A stretch of DNA of 48,692 bases from Candidatus Alcyoniella australis (lineage in GTDB: Bacteria; Lernaellota; Lernaellaia; JAVCCG01; Alcyoniellaceae), in assembly GCA_030765605.1 (NCBI GenBank), contig JAVCCG010000004.1, positions 1-48,692 on the forward strand. The letters are read 5' to 3'. Below, in pieces: positions 9,355-16,977 of the stretch. The notes under the pieces are model-generated. The model saw only the letters and a list, made by a program, of their open reading frames with translations, had not been told where the DNA came from and searched no databases. A program made the position numbers and the translations under genes. The first letter of the stretch is position 1. The number at the start of each line of letters is the position of its first letter.

Positions 9355-11154
9355 TTGTTGAGACGCTGCTCGCTGCTGCTGATCGCGCTGCTGCTGTTCG
9401 CGGCCTCGGCCTGCGACCGGGGCAAGATCGTCGAGGGCCCGCTGCTGGAGCAGGTCGGCCCGTTCTCGGCCACGCTGAGCTGGAGCACCGACCGGCCGCT
9501 ACGCTGCCGCGTGGCGTTCGGCGAGGGCGAACTTTTCGACCGCGAGATAATCCAGGAGCAATCATCGGGCGAGCACCGGTTGAAGCTCACCGGCCTGCGT
9601 CCCTCGACCCGCTATTGCTACCGCATCGAGCCTTGCGGATTCAGCGGCTCGCTGCGCACCGCGCCCTCGCGCGACGGTGCGTTCGACCTGCTACTGCTCG
9701 ACTCGCAATCGCCCGAGTGCGACGGCCGCGACGCGGGCCAGGAGCAGCCGGACATCGTGGTGCTGCTCCAAGCCTGCGACGCTGAGGTTGCCCAAGAGCG
9801 GCACTCGATCCTGACCCTCGAGCTGCCCTTGCAAGAGGCGCTGGGCATGCGCTACGGCCGCTGGGGTTTGGTGCTGGCGCCGGATATCCAGCGGGCTGTA
9901 AACGCGTTGCCGATCGAGGGAGCCGAGCGCCGGATCGTAGTGCTGCCCCAACTGCCCCAAGCCGCGCCGCCAGAGCTGGCCCAGGACGTGCTGGTCTCGG
10001 CCCAAGGCGCGCTGTATCAGGGGCGACGCTTAAATTGGAACGGCGCCGGACGGCTCGAAGTCGACGCGTTCGAGCTGGCGGCGATCGAGCTTGTAGACGG
10101 CGACCGCGTGCGCAAGGTGATCGTTCAGGCTCCGCCCGAGACGCGTAAATCGTGCCTGTACTGCGACCGGCTGCTCGAGAGCGGCCGCTACGAGGAGAGC
10201 CTGGCGTGGTATCGCGACTTCGTGTCCCAGAACCGGGAACGCCACGAGATCGAGGACGCGTTGTACCAGATCGCGCTGATCCTCGACGAAAAGCTGCACC
10301 GTTACGACGAGGCGCTGCAAGCCTTTCGCAGTTTTTTACAGCGCTACCCCGAGGGCCGGCGCGCGCCGTTGGCCGAATATCGACTCAATTATTTACTGGG
10401 CCATGCCGACGATAACTTCGAACCCCTGCGGCTGTTCGAGGGAGCCAAGGCCTCGCTGGTGGCCGACGATCCACTGCCCGCCGCCGAACAGGTCGAGCTG
10501 CTGATCGATCGCTATCCCCAAAGCACGATAGTCCCCGAGGCGCTGCTGTGGCTGGCGCATCTGCTCGAACAGCAAGATGAAAAACGGGCCCGCGAATATT
10601 ACGCGCTGCTGATCCAGCGTTTTCCCCAAAGCCCCAACGCGCCGCTGGCCGCCATCGCCGTGGGCGACGTGCACTACAAGCACAATCGCTACCGCAGCGC
10701 GATCGCGGCCTACGAGCAGGCGCTGAGCATCGCGCCGCCAAGCTTCCAAATTTCGATCGAGGAGAAGCTGAACAAGTCGCACCGTAATATCCGCCGCGAG
10801 GCGATCCACTTGACCTGCTGGGCGCTGCTGGCGATCTGGGTGCTGATCACTGCCTGGCTGCGCGCCCGTCCCAACGCGGACGACCTGGCATACAGCGCGG
10901 TGGTCGCGGCGCTGTTCGCCTCGCTGATCGGCGGCTACTTCAGCCTGACCTACGAGAACACGCGCGAGCTGCTGCCCGTGATCTGCGCTTTGGCCGGAGC
11001 GATGACCCTGGTGCTGCTGTGGAGCCGCGCATTGGGCACGCGTCTGCACAACAGGCCGGGCTGGCTGCTGTTGCTACACACGCTGAGCTGCTCGTTGGCC
11101 GCGGCGTTTCTGGTGATGTATTGGTTTCATTTCCTCTACCTGTTTGGGTTGTAA
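9355..11154 (+). CDS. TPR lipoprotein with a decayed phosphoesterase core and C-terminal membrane domain
   Basis: A 599-residue protein read from a TTG at 9355 (AGAGGA ribosome site 9 nt upstream). The leader ends in the lipobox ASAC. Residues about 25-105 match a purple-acid-phosphatase N-terminal domain (SATLSWSTDRP, LTGLRPSTRYCYRIE). The next 150 residues sit where the phosphatase domain should be but lack every metal motif: LLDSQ replaces the GD motif and QACD replaces TGD. A CLYC motif leads into four or five TPR units (about 265-470, for example YDEALQAFRSFLQRYPEG). The C-terminus has about four membrane helices (about 485-595). This is probably a non-enzymatic scaffold. It is followed within 2 nt by the TlpA-like gene. 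Confidence 0.75.
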   Translation: MLRRCSLLLIALLLFAASACDRGKIVEGPLLEQVGPFSATLSWSTDRPLRCRVAFGEGELFDREIIQEQSSGEHRLKLTGLRPSTRYCYRIEPCGFSGSLRTAPSRDGAFDLLLLDSQSPECDGRDAGQEQPDIVVLLQACDAEVAQERHSILTLELPLQEALGMRYGRWGLVLAPDIQRAVNALPIEGAERRIVVLPQLPQAAPPELAQDVLVSAQGALYQGRRLNWNGAGRLEVDAFELAAIELVDGDRVRKVIVQAPPETRKSCLYCDRLLESGRYEESLAWYRDFVSQNRERHEIEDALYQIALILDEKLHRYDEALQAFRSFLQRYPEGRRAPLAEYRLNYLLGHADDNFEPLRLFEGAKASLVADDPLPAAEQVELLIDRYPQSTIVPEALLWLAHLLEQQDEKRAREYYALLIQRFPQSPNAPLAAIAVGDVHYKHNRYRSAIAAYEQALSIAPPSFQISIEEKLNKSHRNIRREAIHLTCWALLAIWVLITAWLRARPNADDLAYSAVVAALFASLIGGYFSLTYENTRELLPVICALAGAMTLVLLWSRALGTRLHNRPGWLLLLHTLSCSLAAAFLVMYWFHFLYLFGL

Positions 11155-11156
11155 CC

Positions 11157-11660
11157 TTGATTCGGCTGTGCACCGCGCTGGTTCTGTGCGCGCTGCTGCT
11201 TTGCGGCTGCGGCGAGGCCGGCGGTCCGGTGCAGGCCGGCGGCGTGGCCCCGGACTTCCGCGCCCAGGACGTATTGGGCCGCACCCATTATCTAAACGAC
11301 GAGCTGGACCGGCCGCTGGTGCTGACGTTTTTCGCCACCTGGTGCGCGCCGTGCAGACGCGAGATCCCGCTGATGATCGAGCTGGAAAAGCGCCACGCGG
11401 GCCGCGTCAACGTGCTGTGCGTGGTGGTCGACGCTCAGGCGATCGACAGCGTGCGCTCGCTGGTGGCCGAGCTGAAGATTCCCTACCCGATGCTGCTGGA
11501 CGAGAGCGGGCGCATCAAACGCATCTACGGGGTGCAGTCGCTGCCCACGACATTGGTGATCCGGCCCGACCGTAAGATAGCCGCACGCTTCGTCGGATTC
11601 GACGACCAGGACGCCGCGGCGCTGGACGAGCTGCTGTTGCGGCTGGTTGCGGTCAAATGA
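11157..11660 (+). CDS. TlpA/ResA-like thioredoxin lipoprotein
   Basis: A 167-residue membrane-tethered thiol-disulfide oxidoreductase. The leader ends in the lipobox LCGC. The thioredoxin fold follows, with APDFRAQD, active site ATWCAPCRREIP (CxxC) near residue 62, and the cis-proline loop SLPTTLVI near 125. Family members reduce or oxidise disulfides in exported proteins, often during cytochrome c maturation. The only plausible start is TTG at 11157, which overlaps neither neighbour and gives a proper lipoprotein signal; its ribosome site is weak, so coupling to the gene before it is likely. The stop overlaps the ATG of the next gene by 4 nt. The next gene carries its own CxxC domain, hinting at a thiol-exchange partnership. 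Confidence 0.85.
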   Translation: MIRLCTALVLCALLLCGCGEAGGPVQAGGVAPDFRAQDVLGRTHYLNDELDRPLVLTFFATWCAPCRREIPLMIELEKRHAGRVNVLCVVVDAQAIDSVRSLVAELKIPYPMLLDESGRIKRIYGVQSLPTTLVIRPDRKIAARFVGFDDQDAAALDELLLRLVAVK

Positions 11661-13201
11661 TGCGGCGCGTCGGACTCGCGCTGGCGCTGGCCGCGCTGCT
11701 GTGCGCGACCGACGTTTTCGCCGCGGTCAAGTTCGGCCCTTATTTGCAATCGTTGGCGCCCGATCGAGTACGGGTCTGCGTATCCTGCGACCAGGAAGAC
11801 CGCTTCGAGGCGCGCCTCACTTCGCCGCAAGGCGAGCAATCGATTGTGGCCCTGGATGGACACGACCCGGCCTGCGCCGACTTCAGCGGTCTCGAGCCGG
11901 ACCTGACCTATCGCTACGAGCTGCTACTCGAGGGCAAGCCGCAGGAAACGAGCGGCTCGTTCGTGGCCGACAGCACGGAGCAGCTGAGCCTGGTGATTTT
12001 CGGAGACACGCGTTCGGGCGACAACAGCTTCGATCTTGACCATCGCCGCGTGGCGCAAGCCATCAGCCGCTCGGTGCTGCCCGACGCGATCGTACATACC
12101 GGCGACTTTGTCGAGCGCGGCAACGACCCGGCGCTGTGGGCCAACTTTTTCCAGATCGAGTCACAGGTGCTGGCCGACGCGCCGCTCTATCCGTCCATCG
12201 GCCGCTCGGACCAACCCGGCGTGATGATCCGTCGACTCTTCGGGCTGCTTAACACGAACGGCTGGTATTCGTTCGACCGCGGGCCCGCACACTTCGCAGT
12301 GCTCAACCTCTGGCAGTCGCGCTCGCAAGACTCGGATCAGACTGCGGCCGATGGTGCGCAGGCGACCTGTTTGCGCGCGGACCTGGCGGCCGCGCGTGCC
12401 GCGGGCGCGCGCTATTTGTTCGTGGTGATGCACCAGCCGGCGTTCGACCTGGAGGGGCGTAGCCCGCGGGCGATGCGCGAGGTCTACATGCCGCTGTTTC
12501 AAAGCTTCGGCGTAGACGCGGTGTTCAGCGGCGCGCACTACTTCTCCCACGCCCTGCGCGAGGGAGTGCACTACTTCACCAACGGCGGCGGCGGAGCGCA
12601 GTTGGTCACCGAGAATCCGGCCGAGGGCCTGTTCCTGTTTCACGGCGCAATGCACCATTTCCTGGCGTTGCAGATCGACCGCGCCGGTGCGCGGGTGAGC
12701 GCCATGGACGCGGACGGCGATCCGTTCTACGAGGTCCAGATTCAGGGGACCGCGCAACGAGCGCAGGAGCCCGGCGCGTCGAACTACGTCGAGACATTCG
12801 GCAGCGGCGCGCGCTCCGCGGCACTGACCGTGTTTTTCGAGCCGGGCTGCGATGATTGCCAAGAGCTGCAAAGCAGGCTGCCGCAAATCGCCCAACGGTT
12901 GGACGCCACGCTGGTGGCAACGTTCCGCTCCCTGGACGATCCGGACAACTTGGCGCTGCTGCGCTCGCACAGCGATGGCCAGGCCGCAGCCCCGGCGGTG
13001 CTGGTGGACGATCAGACCCTGCTCGGCTTGGAGCAAATCGATATGCTGCTCGACGAGCAGCTCGCCCGCAGCCTGGAGCGAGGAGGGGCGCGGGAATCAC
13101 GCTCCAGCGGCCGTTTGGTTGCAGCCGCAGCAGCAACTACCGGCGCATTCGCCTTACTCGCGGCAATAATCCTCTCTCGCCGCAAACGCTCCGCCCGATA
13201 G
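11657..13201 (+). CDS. exported phosphoesterase fused to a thioredoxin-like CxxC domain and a membrane anchor
   Basis: A 514-residue protein. The signal peptide is at 1-22 and a purple-acid-phosphatase-type N-terminal domain spans about 23-105. The phosphoesterase domain has FGDTRSGDN (near 115), HTGDFVERG (near 147) and MHQPAF (near 258). The GNHD motif, however, has become GRSDQ and the last GHxH motif reads GAHYFSH, so one metal site may be weakened. Residues about 383-470 resemble a thioredoxin or glutaredoxin with FFEPGCDDCQ (C398, C401) and a likely cis-proline at AAPAVLVDD. A single C-terminal membrane helix (about 485-507) ends in an RRKR-rich tail. The active domains would face the periplasm. 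It is translationally coupled to the TlpA-like gene. Confidence 0.8.
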   Translation: MMRRVGLALALAALLCATDVFAAVKFGPYLQSLAPDRVRVCVSCDQEDRFEARLTSPQGEQSIVALDGHDPACADFSGLEPDLTYRYELLLEGKPQETSGSFVADSTEQLSLVIFGDTRSGDNSFDLDHRRVAQAISRSVLPDAIVHTGDFVERGNDPALWANFFQIESQVLADAPLYPSIGRSDQPGVMIRRLFGLLNTNGWYSFDRGPAHFAVLNLWQSRSQDSDQTAADGAQATCLRADLAAARAAGARYLFVVMHQPAFDLEGRSPRAMREVYMPLFQSFGVDAVFSGAHYFSHALREGVHYFTNGGGGAQLVTENPAEGLFLFHGAMHHFLALQIDRAGARVSAMDADGDPFYEVQIQGTAQRAQEPGASNYVETFGSGARSAALTVFFEPGCDDCQELQSRLPQIAQRLDATLVATFRSLDDPDNLALLRSHSDGQAAAPAVLVDDQTLLGLEQIDMLLDEQLARSLERGGARESRSSGRLVAAAAATTGAFALLAAIILSRRKRSAR

Positions 13202-13243
13202 CAGGATCGGGGGGAGATCAAGTAAAGATCGAAAATTTGCCCG

Positions 13244-13534
13244 GCACCTCAAAGCCACCCGGCGCCGGGCGGGCCGTTGGATTAGGACCGGCGAACTACG
13301 CGAGCCATGCGGGCACCTCATAAAGTGCTGGGCGCGGGGTGGATCGTGGCATTACTACCAAAGTTCTGCGCGAGTTTTGCTGTGGCTCAAAACTGCCCGT
13401 CGCGGAGTGGCCCGTTGTATTAGGACCGGCGAACTACACAAGCCATGCGGGCACCTCATAAAGTGCTGGGCGCGGGGTGGATCGTGGCATTACTACCAAA
13501 GTTCTGCGCGAGTTTTGCTGTGGCTCAAAGCCAC
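13244..13534 (-). repeat. tandem array of 69-bp hairpin units, copy 2 of the dispersed element
   Basis: Five hairpin positions start at 13244, 13313, 13382, 13451 and 13520, exactly 69 bp apart. Alternate units are nearly identical, giving a 138-bp super-period (13272-13391 against 13410-13529). The unit nearest the deacetylase stop forms a perfect hairpin, GTGGCT-CAA-AGCCAC (13520-13534), directly touching that stop codon. Other positions are GCACCT-CATA-AAGTGC variants or mosaics whose two stem halves come from different types. This array fills the only gene-free gap above 300 bp (13202-13534). I see no other gene or signal in it, apart from AAAGATCGAAAATTT near 13226, which recalls the palindrome end of copy 1. 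Confidence 0.9.
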
Positions 13535-14680
13535 CTAGCCGATGCCGTTCATGGGGAAGGTTTTTTCCAGGTGGAACTCGATCGTGCGTTCCAGCTCGGC
13601 CACGGCGCGCTCCTTTTCCGCTCCGGAGGTATATACGCGCATCTCGCGCAGGCCGCCCGAGCGTTCGCCCGATCCGAGGAACACACCGCCGACCAGTCCG
13701 GCGTAATCGTCCACCGGCTCGGCGTCGCACATCACTAAAAACGCCAGGGCCCAGCCGCGCGCGGTCTTGAGCGGATCGTATCCGCCGCCGCCGAACAGCA
13801 GGACCGGCTTTTGCAGCTTGCGAATGCGGGCCAGCATGTCGGCCACTGAGTTGTTGGTCATCCGCAGGTGGGTCAGCGGATCGTTGTTCAGCACGTCCAT
13901 GCCGATCTCGATTACGAGCACGTCCGGGTCGAAGCGCTCGACCAGCGGGTAGACCACGGTGTTGAAGGCGTGGACGAACATGCCGTCGTCCGTGCCCGCG
14001 GGCAGTGGCAGGTTGACGTTGAACCCGCGGCCCAGTCCGGCGCCGATCTCGTTTTCAAACCCGCACCAGGGGTAGAGCGTATGGCCCGATTCGTGGGTCG
14101 AGATCGTCAGTACTCGCGGGTCGGCGTAGAACGCGTCCTGGGTGCCGTTGCCGTGATGGGCGTCGAGATCGACGTTGGCCACGCGCAGTCCGCCGTCGGC
14201 CAGTTGCATGCAGGCCAGCACAACGTCGTTGACGTAGCAGAACCCCTCGGCGTGGTCGACCCCGGCGTGATGAAACCCGCCGATGGGGTTGAACACCAGA
14301 TCCTTGCTTCCCCGGGCCAGCAGTTGCGCGCCGGCCAGCGAGGCTCCGGCCGAGAGCGCGGCCAGGTCGTAGAGCCCCTTGAACGCCGGGCAGTCGTCGC
14401 CGCCGATGCCGTATTGCAGCATCTCGATCGAGAAGTCGTAGCGGCCCTTGCTGATGCGTTGCATCGCCTCGAGGTACGCTCCGTGGTGGAAGCGCTCCAT
14501 CTGCTCGAAGCTCGCCGGCTCGGGACTCAGCCGCTCGAGCCACGGCTGGTCGAGCACTCCCTCCGAGGCGAGAATCTCCATCAGCAACGCCGCACGCTCC
14601 GGGCGGAACGGATGATTCGGCGGATATGTGAGGTGCTCGTGTCCACTGTAGCTGAACAGGGCTGTTCGTGGTTGCTGCAT
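13535..14680 (-). CDS. histone-deacetylase-superfamily (AcuC/HDAC-like) amidohydrolase
   Basis: A 381-residue cytosolic zinc hydrolase that would remove acetyl or similar acyl groups from lysine, polyamines or small molecules. Seen: the catalytic His pair in GGFHHAG (H137, H138), metal ligands in DLDAHHGNG (D173, H175), the third ligand in the region GMDVLNNDPL and the glycine-rich GGGGYDP holding the catalytic Tyr. Length and order match class I-like bacterial deacetylases. The ATG at 14680 is preferred, with AGGTGG 8 nt upstream; a GTG at 14692 is possible. Bacterial relatives deacetylate acetyl-CoA synthetase or acetylpolyamines; no neighbour here points to a substrate. Confidence 0.9.
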   Translation of the reverse strand: MQQPRTALFSYSGHEHLTYPPNHPFRPERAALLMEILASEGVLDQPWLERLSPEPASFEQMERFHHGAYLEAMQRISKGRYDFSIEMLQYGIGGDDCPAFKGLYDLAALSAGASLAGAQLLARGSKDLVFNPIGGFHHAGVDHAEGFCYVNDVVLACMQLADGGLRVANVDLDAHHGNGTQDAFYADPRVLTISTHESGHTLYPWCGFENEIGAGLGRGFNVNLPLPAGTDDGMFVHAFNTVVYPLVERFDPDVLVIEIGMDVLNNDPLTHLRMTNNSVADMLARIRKLQKPVLLFGGGGYDPLKTARGWALAFLVMCDAEPVDDYAGLVGGVFLGSGERSGGLREMRVYTSGAEKERAVAELERTIEFHLEKTFPMNGIG

Positions 14681-14692
14681 CAGAGATACCAC

Positions 14693-14943
14693 CTGTTCCG
14701 GCCCGCGGTCATCGACAGCCGCAACCGATGGGCGGGGCGCATTGCCGCGGACCGCGATACCGTTGACACATCCGGGAGACTACACCCAACCTATTGCGTC
14801 TTCAAGGCACCCGCAACCATGGACCCCCTTGCCGCGACTACCGGTAAGGCTCGCGTGCATCGAGGCTATGCGGGCCATTTCATCCGTGCCGCTGTTCGTG
14901 GATAATGGAGGATGCTTTTCACGCAGACAACGGAAGAAGATCG
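14693..14943. other. intergenic region between divergent deacetylase and permease genes
   Basis: About 250 nt that should carry promoters for both neighbours. A perfect TTGACA occurs at 14763-14768 but no good -10 box lies at the right distance. No conserved RNA, repeat or convincing short gene is visible. Confidence 0.4.
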
Positions 14944-15474
14944 GTGAAAAAAGGAAAGGGGCTGCCCTCAATGCTGATACCGACCATCTTGCTGGGCGTG
15001 ATCGCCCTGGCCCTGCTCTATTTGGGCTATTCGCGCGGAGACGGCGTGCACCTGACCGGTCTGAAGTCGGGGATGACCATGCTGCTGCAGATCACGCCGC
15101 TGCTGATCTTTGCGCTGATCATCGCCGGGATGGTGCCGCTGCTGATTCCCCAGGAGACCGTGGCCAAATGGATCGGCGTCAAATCCGGATTCCGCGGGAT
15201 CGTAATCGGCTCGCTGGCCGGCGGCCTGGCCCCGGGCGGGCCCTACGTCAGTCTGCCGCTGGCGGTCTCGCTGCTGCGCTCGGGAGCGGGCGTGGGCACG
15301 ATGGTCGCTTTCCTCACCGGCTGGTCGCTGTATGCGGTGAGCCGCCTGCCGCTCGAGGTCGGCATCCTGGGCTGGAAGCTGACCGTGATCCGCCTGGTCA
15401 GCACGCTGATCTTCCCGCCGCTGGCGGGCCTGCTGGCCCAGTTCATGTTCTCGTGGGTCAAAGATCTAAACTGA
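14944..15474 (+). CDS. small multi-spanning permease (DUF318/ArsP-like, COG0701)
   Basis: About 176 residues with roughly four to five membrane helices. It has the ArsP/DUF318 look: paired hydrophobic blocks with the loop IPQETVAKWIG followed by GSLAGGLAPGGPYVSLPLA. It is about half the length of typical two-repeat ArsP permeases, so it may act as a dimer of half-permeases. The transported substrate is unknown. Starts are ambiguous: ATG 14905 (no ribosome site), GTG 14944 (GGAAGAAG just upstream) or ATG 14971 (AAAGGAAAGG about 11 nt upstream). The 3' end overlaps the convergent radical SAM gene by 9 nt. Confidence 0.72.
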   Translation: MKKGKGLPSMLIPTILLGVIALALLYLGYSRGDGVHLTGLKSGMTMLLQITPLLIFALIIAGMVPLLIPQETVAKWIGVKSGFRGIVIGSLAGGLAPGGPYVSLPLAVSLLRSGAGVGTMVAFLTGWSLYAVSRLPLEVGILGWKLTVIRLVSTLIFPPLAGLLAQFMFSWVKDLN

Positions 15475-16971
15475 TCCGGCTCGGTTCCTCTCGCGCAACG
15501 CCCGCGGCAGCATAATCGCGTAATACTTGATGTAGGTCCAAAAGCGATGATCGCGGCCGCGCAGAGCACCGAGCAGTTGCAGCGCGATCAGCAGCGGATA
15601 GGGCAGCTTGGCGAGTTTGGTCCAGCGATCATTACGCAGCATACGCTCGGTCCAGCTTGCGGGCAGCAGCGGCAGCACCTTTAGCGCGTGAGTGGCGGCG
15701 TTCACTAGCCTCAGGTGTTGGGGATCGTCGATGGCTGGCTCGTGGAAAAAATCGTTGATCCAACCGGCCTCGATCCGCGCCCGCTGCTCAGCGTCGACGG
15801 CGCCGACTTGCTGTTGGCGGTCGAGCAACGCCGTGCCTGGGAACAGCGTTAGATAGTGGCACTTGATGCGGTTGAGCATCTTCAATCCGCGGAAGAATTC
15901 GACTGTGCGGCGGTAGTCGTCGCTGGTCTCGCCGGGCAGGTTGAACATGATGTCCACGTCGTAACGCAGGCCGATGCGGTCGCACAGTTTGAAGGCGTCC
16001 AGGGATCGATCCAGCGGCTCGTTGCGGCCCAGAATGTCGCGGCGCAGCTCGTCGTTGACCGTCTGTAGGCCGAACTGCACGGTAAAGCATCCGGCGCGCT
16101 TCAGCGCCAGGGCGATCGACTCGTCGAGCAGCTGCGAGGAGCCGAAGCAACGGAACGGAATGTTGATCGCGTTGCCGTAGCTCTCGAGCAATTCCAGCGC
16201 CCAGTCGCGTTTGACGTGCAAAATCGTATCGACGAACAGCACCTCTTTGGGCCGCCAAACGCGCTTGGCGCGGGCGAGCTCGTCGAGCACTTTGCCCACG
16301 CTACGCAAGCGAAAGAAGCGCCGCTTGTACATGTCCGAGACCGTGCCCTCGCAGCAGTAGGTGCAACGGTTTGGGCAGCCGCGCGAGGCGGCGATCAGGT
16401 AGCTCAGATTGGGCATGGAGTAGTGCGCGAACAATTCCTTGCGCGGCAGCGGCAGCGTGTCCAGATCGACCAGCGGGCGTAGTGGATTGTTGACCACGCG
16501 GCCCTGATCGTCGCGCCAGCAGAGGTTGCGCATGCCGCGCGGGTCTGCGCCGCGTCCGATAAAATCGAGCAGCTCGGGCAGCGCCTGCTCCCCTTCCCCG
16601 CGAACGGTGTAGTCGACCTCGGGCTGCGCCGCGAGGTACTCGGGAACCAGCGTGGCGTGGGGTCCGCCGAACACCGTGGGAATTGCGACCTTGCTTTTAA
16701 TGCGACGCGCCGCTTCCAGCGCCCACTGCACGGTGCTGGTGTAGGGCGAGAACGCCAGCACGTCCGGCGGCGCGGCGATCGTCTCGGCGATCAGCCGTTC
16801 GCCGCGCGCCAGCAGCCGTTCAAGCCGTGGGACATAGAATACGTTGTCCTCGGGTCCGAGCAGGCCCGGGTCCACGCCCACGCTCACCCGATGGCCGTGC
16901 TGCTCAAGCACCGCGGCGAGCAATTCGATCCCCAGATGCTCGCGGCCTAGGTGCAGGAAGTGGACGTGCAT
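15466..16971 (-). CDS. B12-binding-domain radical SAM protein
   Basis: A 501-residue protein. The N-terminal third is a cobalamin-binding-like Rossmann domain, with LAFSPYTSTV and TVFGGPHATLVPEYL as in class B radical SAM enzymes. The radical SAM core follows with RGCPNRCTYC (CxxxCxxC) near residue 200, binding [4Fe-4S] and S-adenosylmethionine. Conserved later parts include FGLQTVNDELRRDILGR and FNLPGETSDDYRRT. The C-terminal 100 residues are basic and helical. Such enzymes methylate unactivated carbons or do related radical chemistry; the substrate is not evident. It lies 6 nt after the next radical SAM gene, so they form an operon and may act on one molecule in turn. Confidence 0.88.
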   Translation of the reverse strand: MHVHFLHLGREHLGIELLAAVLEQHGHRVSVGVDPGLLGPEDNVFYVPRLERLLARGERLIAETIAAPPDVLAFSPYTSTVQWALEAARRIKSKVAIPTVFGGPHATLVPEYLAAQPEVDYTVRGEGEQALPELLDFIGRGADPRGMRNLCWRDDQGRVVNNPLRPLVDLDTLPLPRKELFAHYSMPNLSYLIAASRGCPNRCTYCCEGTVSDMYKRRFFRLRSVGKVLDELARAKRVWRPKEVLFVDTILHVKRDWALELLESYGNAINIPFRCFGSSQLLDESIALALKRAGCFTVQFGLQTVNDELRRDILGRNEPLDRSLDAFKLCDRIGLRYDVDIMFNLPGETSDDYRRTVEFFRGLKMLNRIKCHYLTLFPGTALLDRQQQVGAVDAEQRARIEAGWINDFFHEPAIDDPQHLRLVNAATHALKVLPLLPASWTERMLRNDRWTKLAKLPYPLLIALQLLGALRGRDHRFWTYIKYYAIMLPRALRERNRAGSV

Positions 16972-16977
16972 CGGCGG

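Noticed and set aside
9675-10140. An active phosphoesterase domain in the TPR lipoprotein
   Set aside because: None of the metal motifs seen in the paralogues at 266-1528 or 11657-13201 is kept at matching positions.
13445-13738. Frame giving a signal-peptide-like protein (MRAPHKVLGAGWIVALL...)
   Set aside because: It starts inside the 69-bp repeat array and runs antisense to the deacetylase gene. The same peptide start occurs in the other repeat unit and stops early there.
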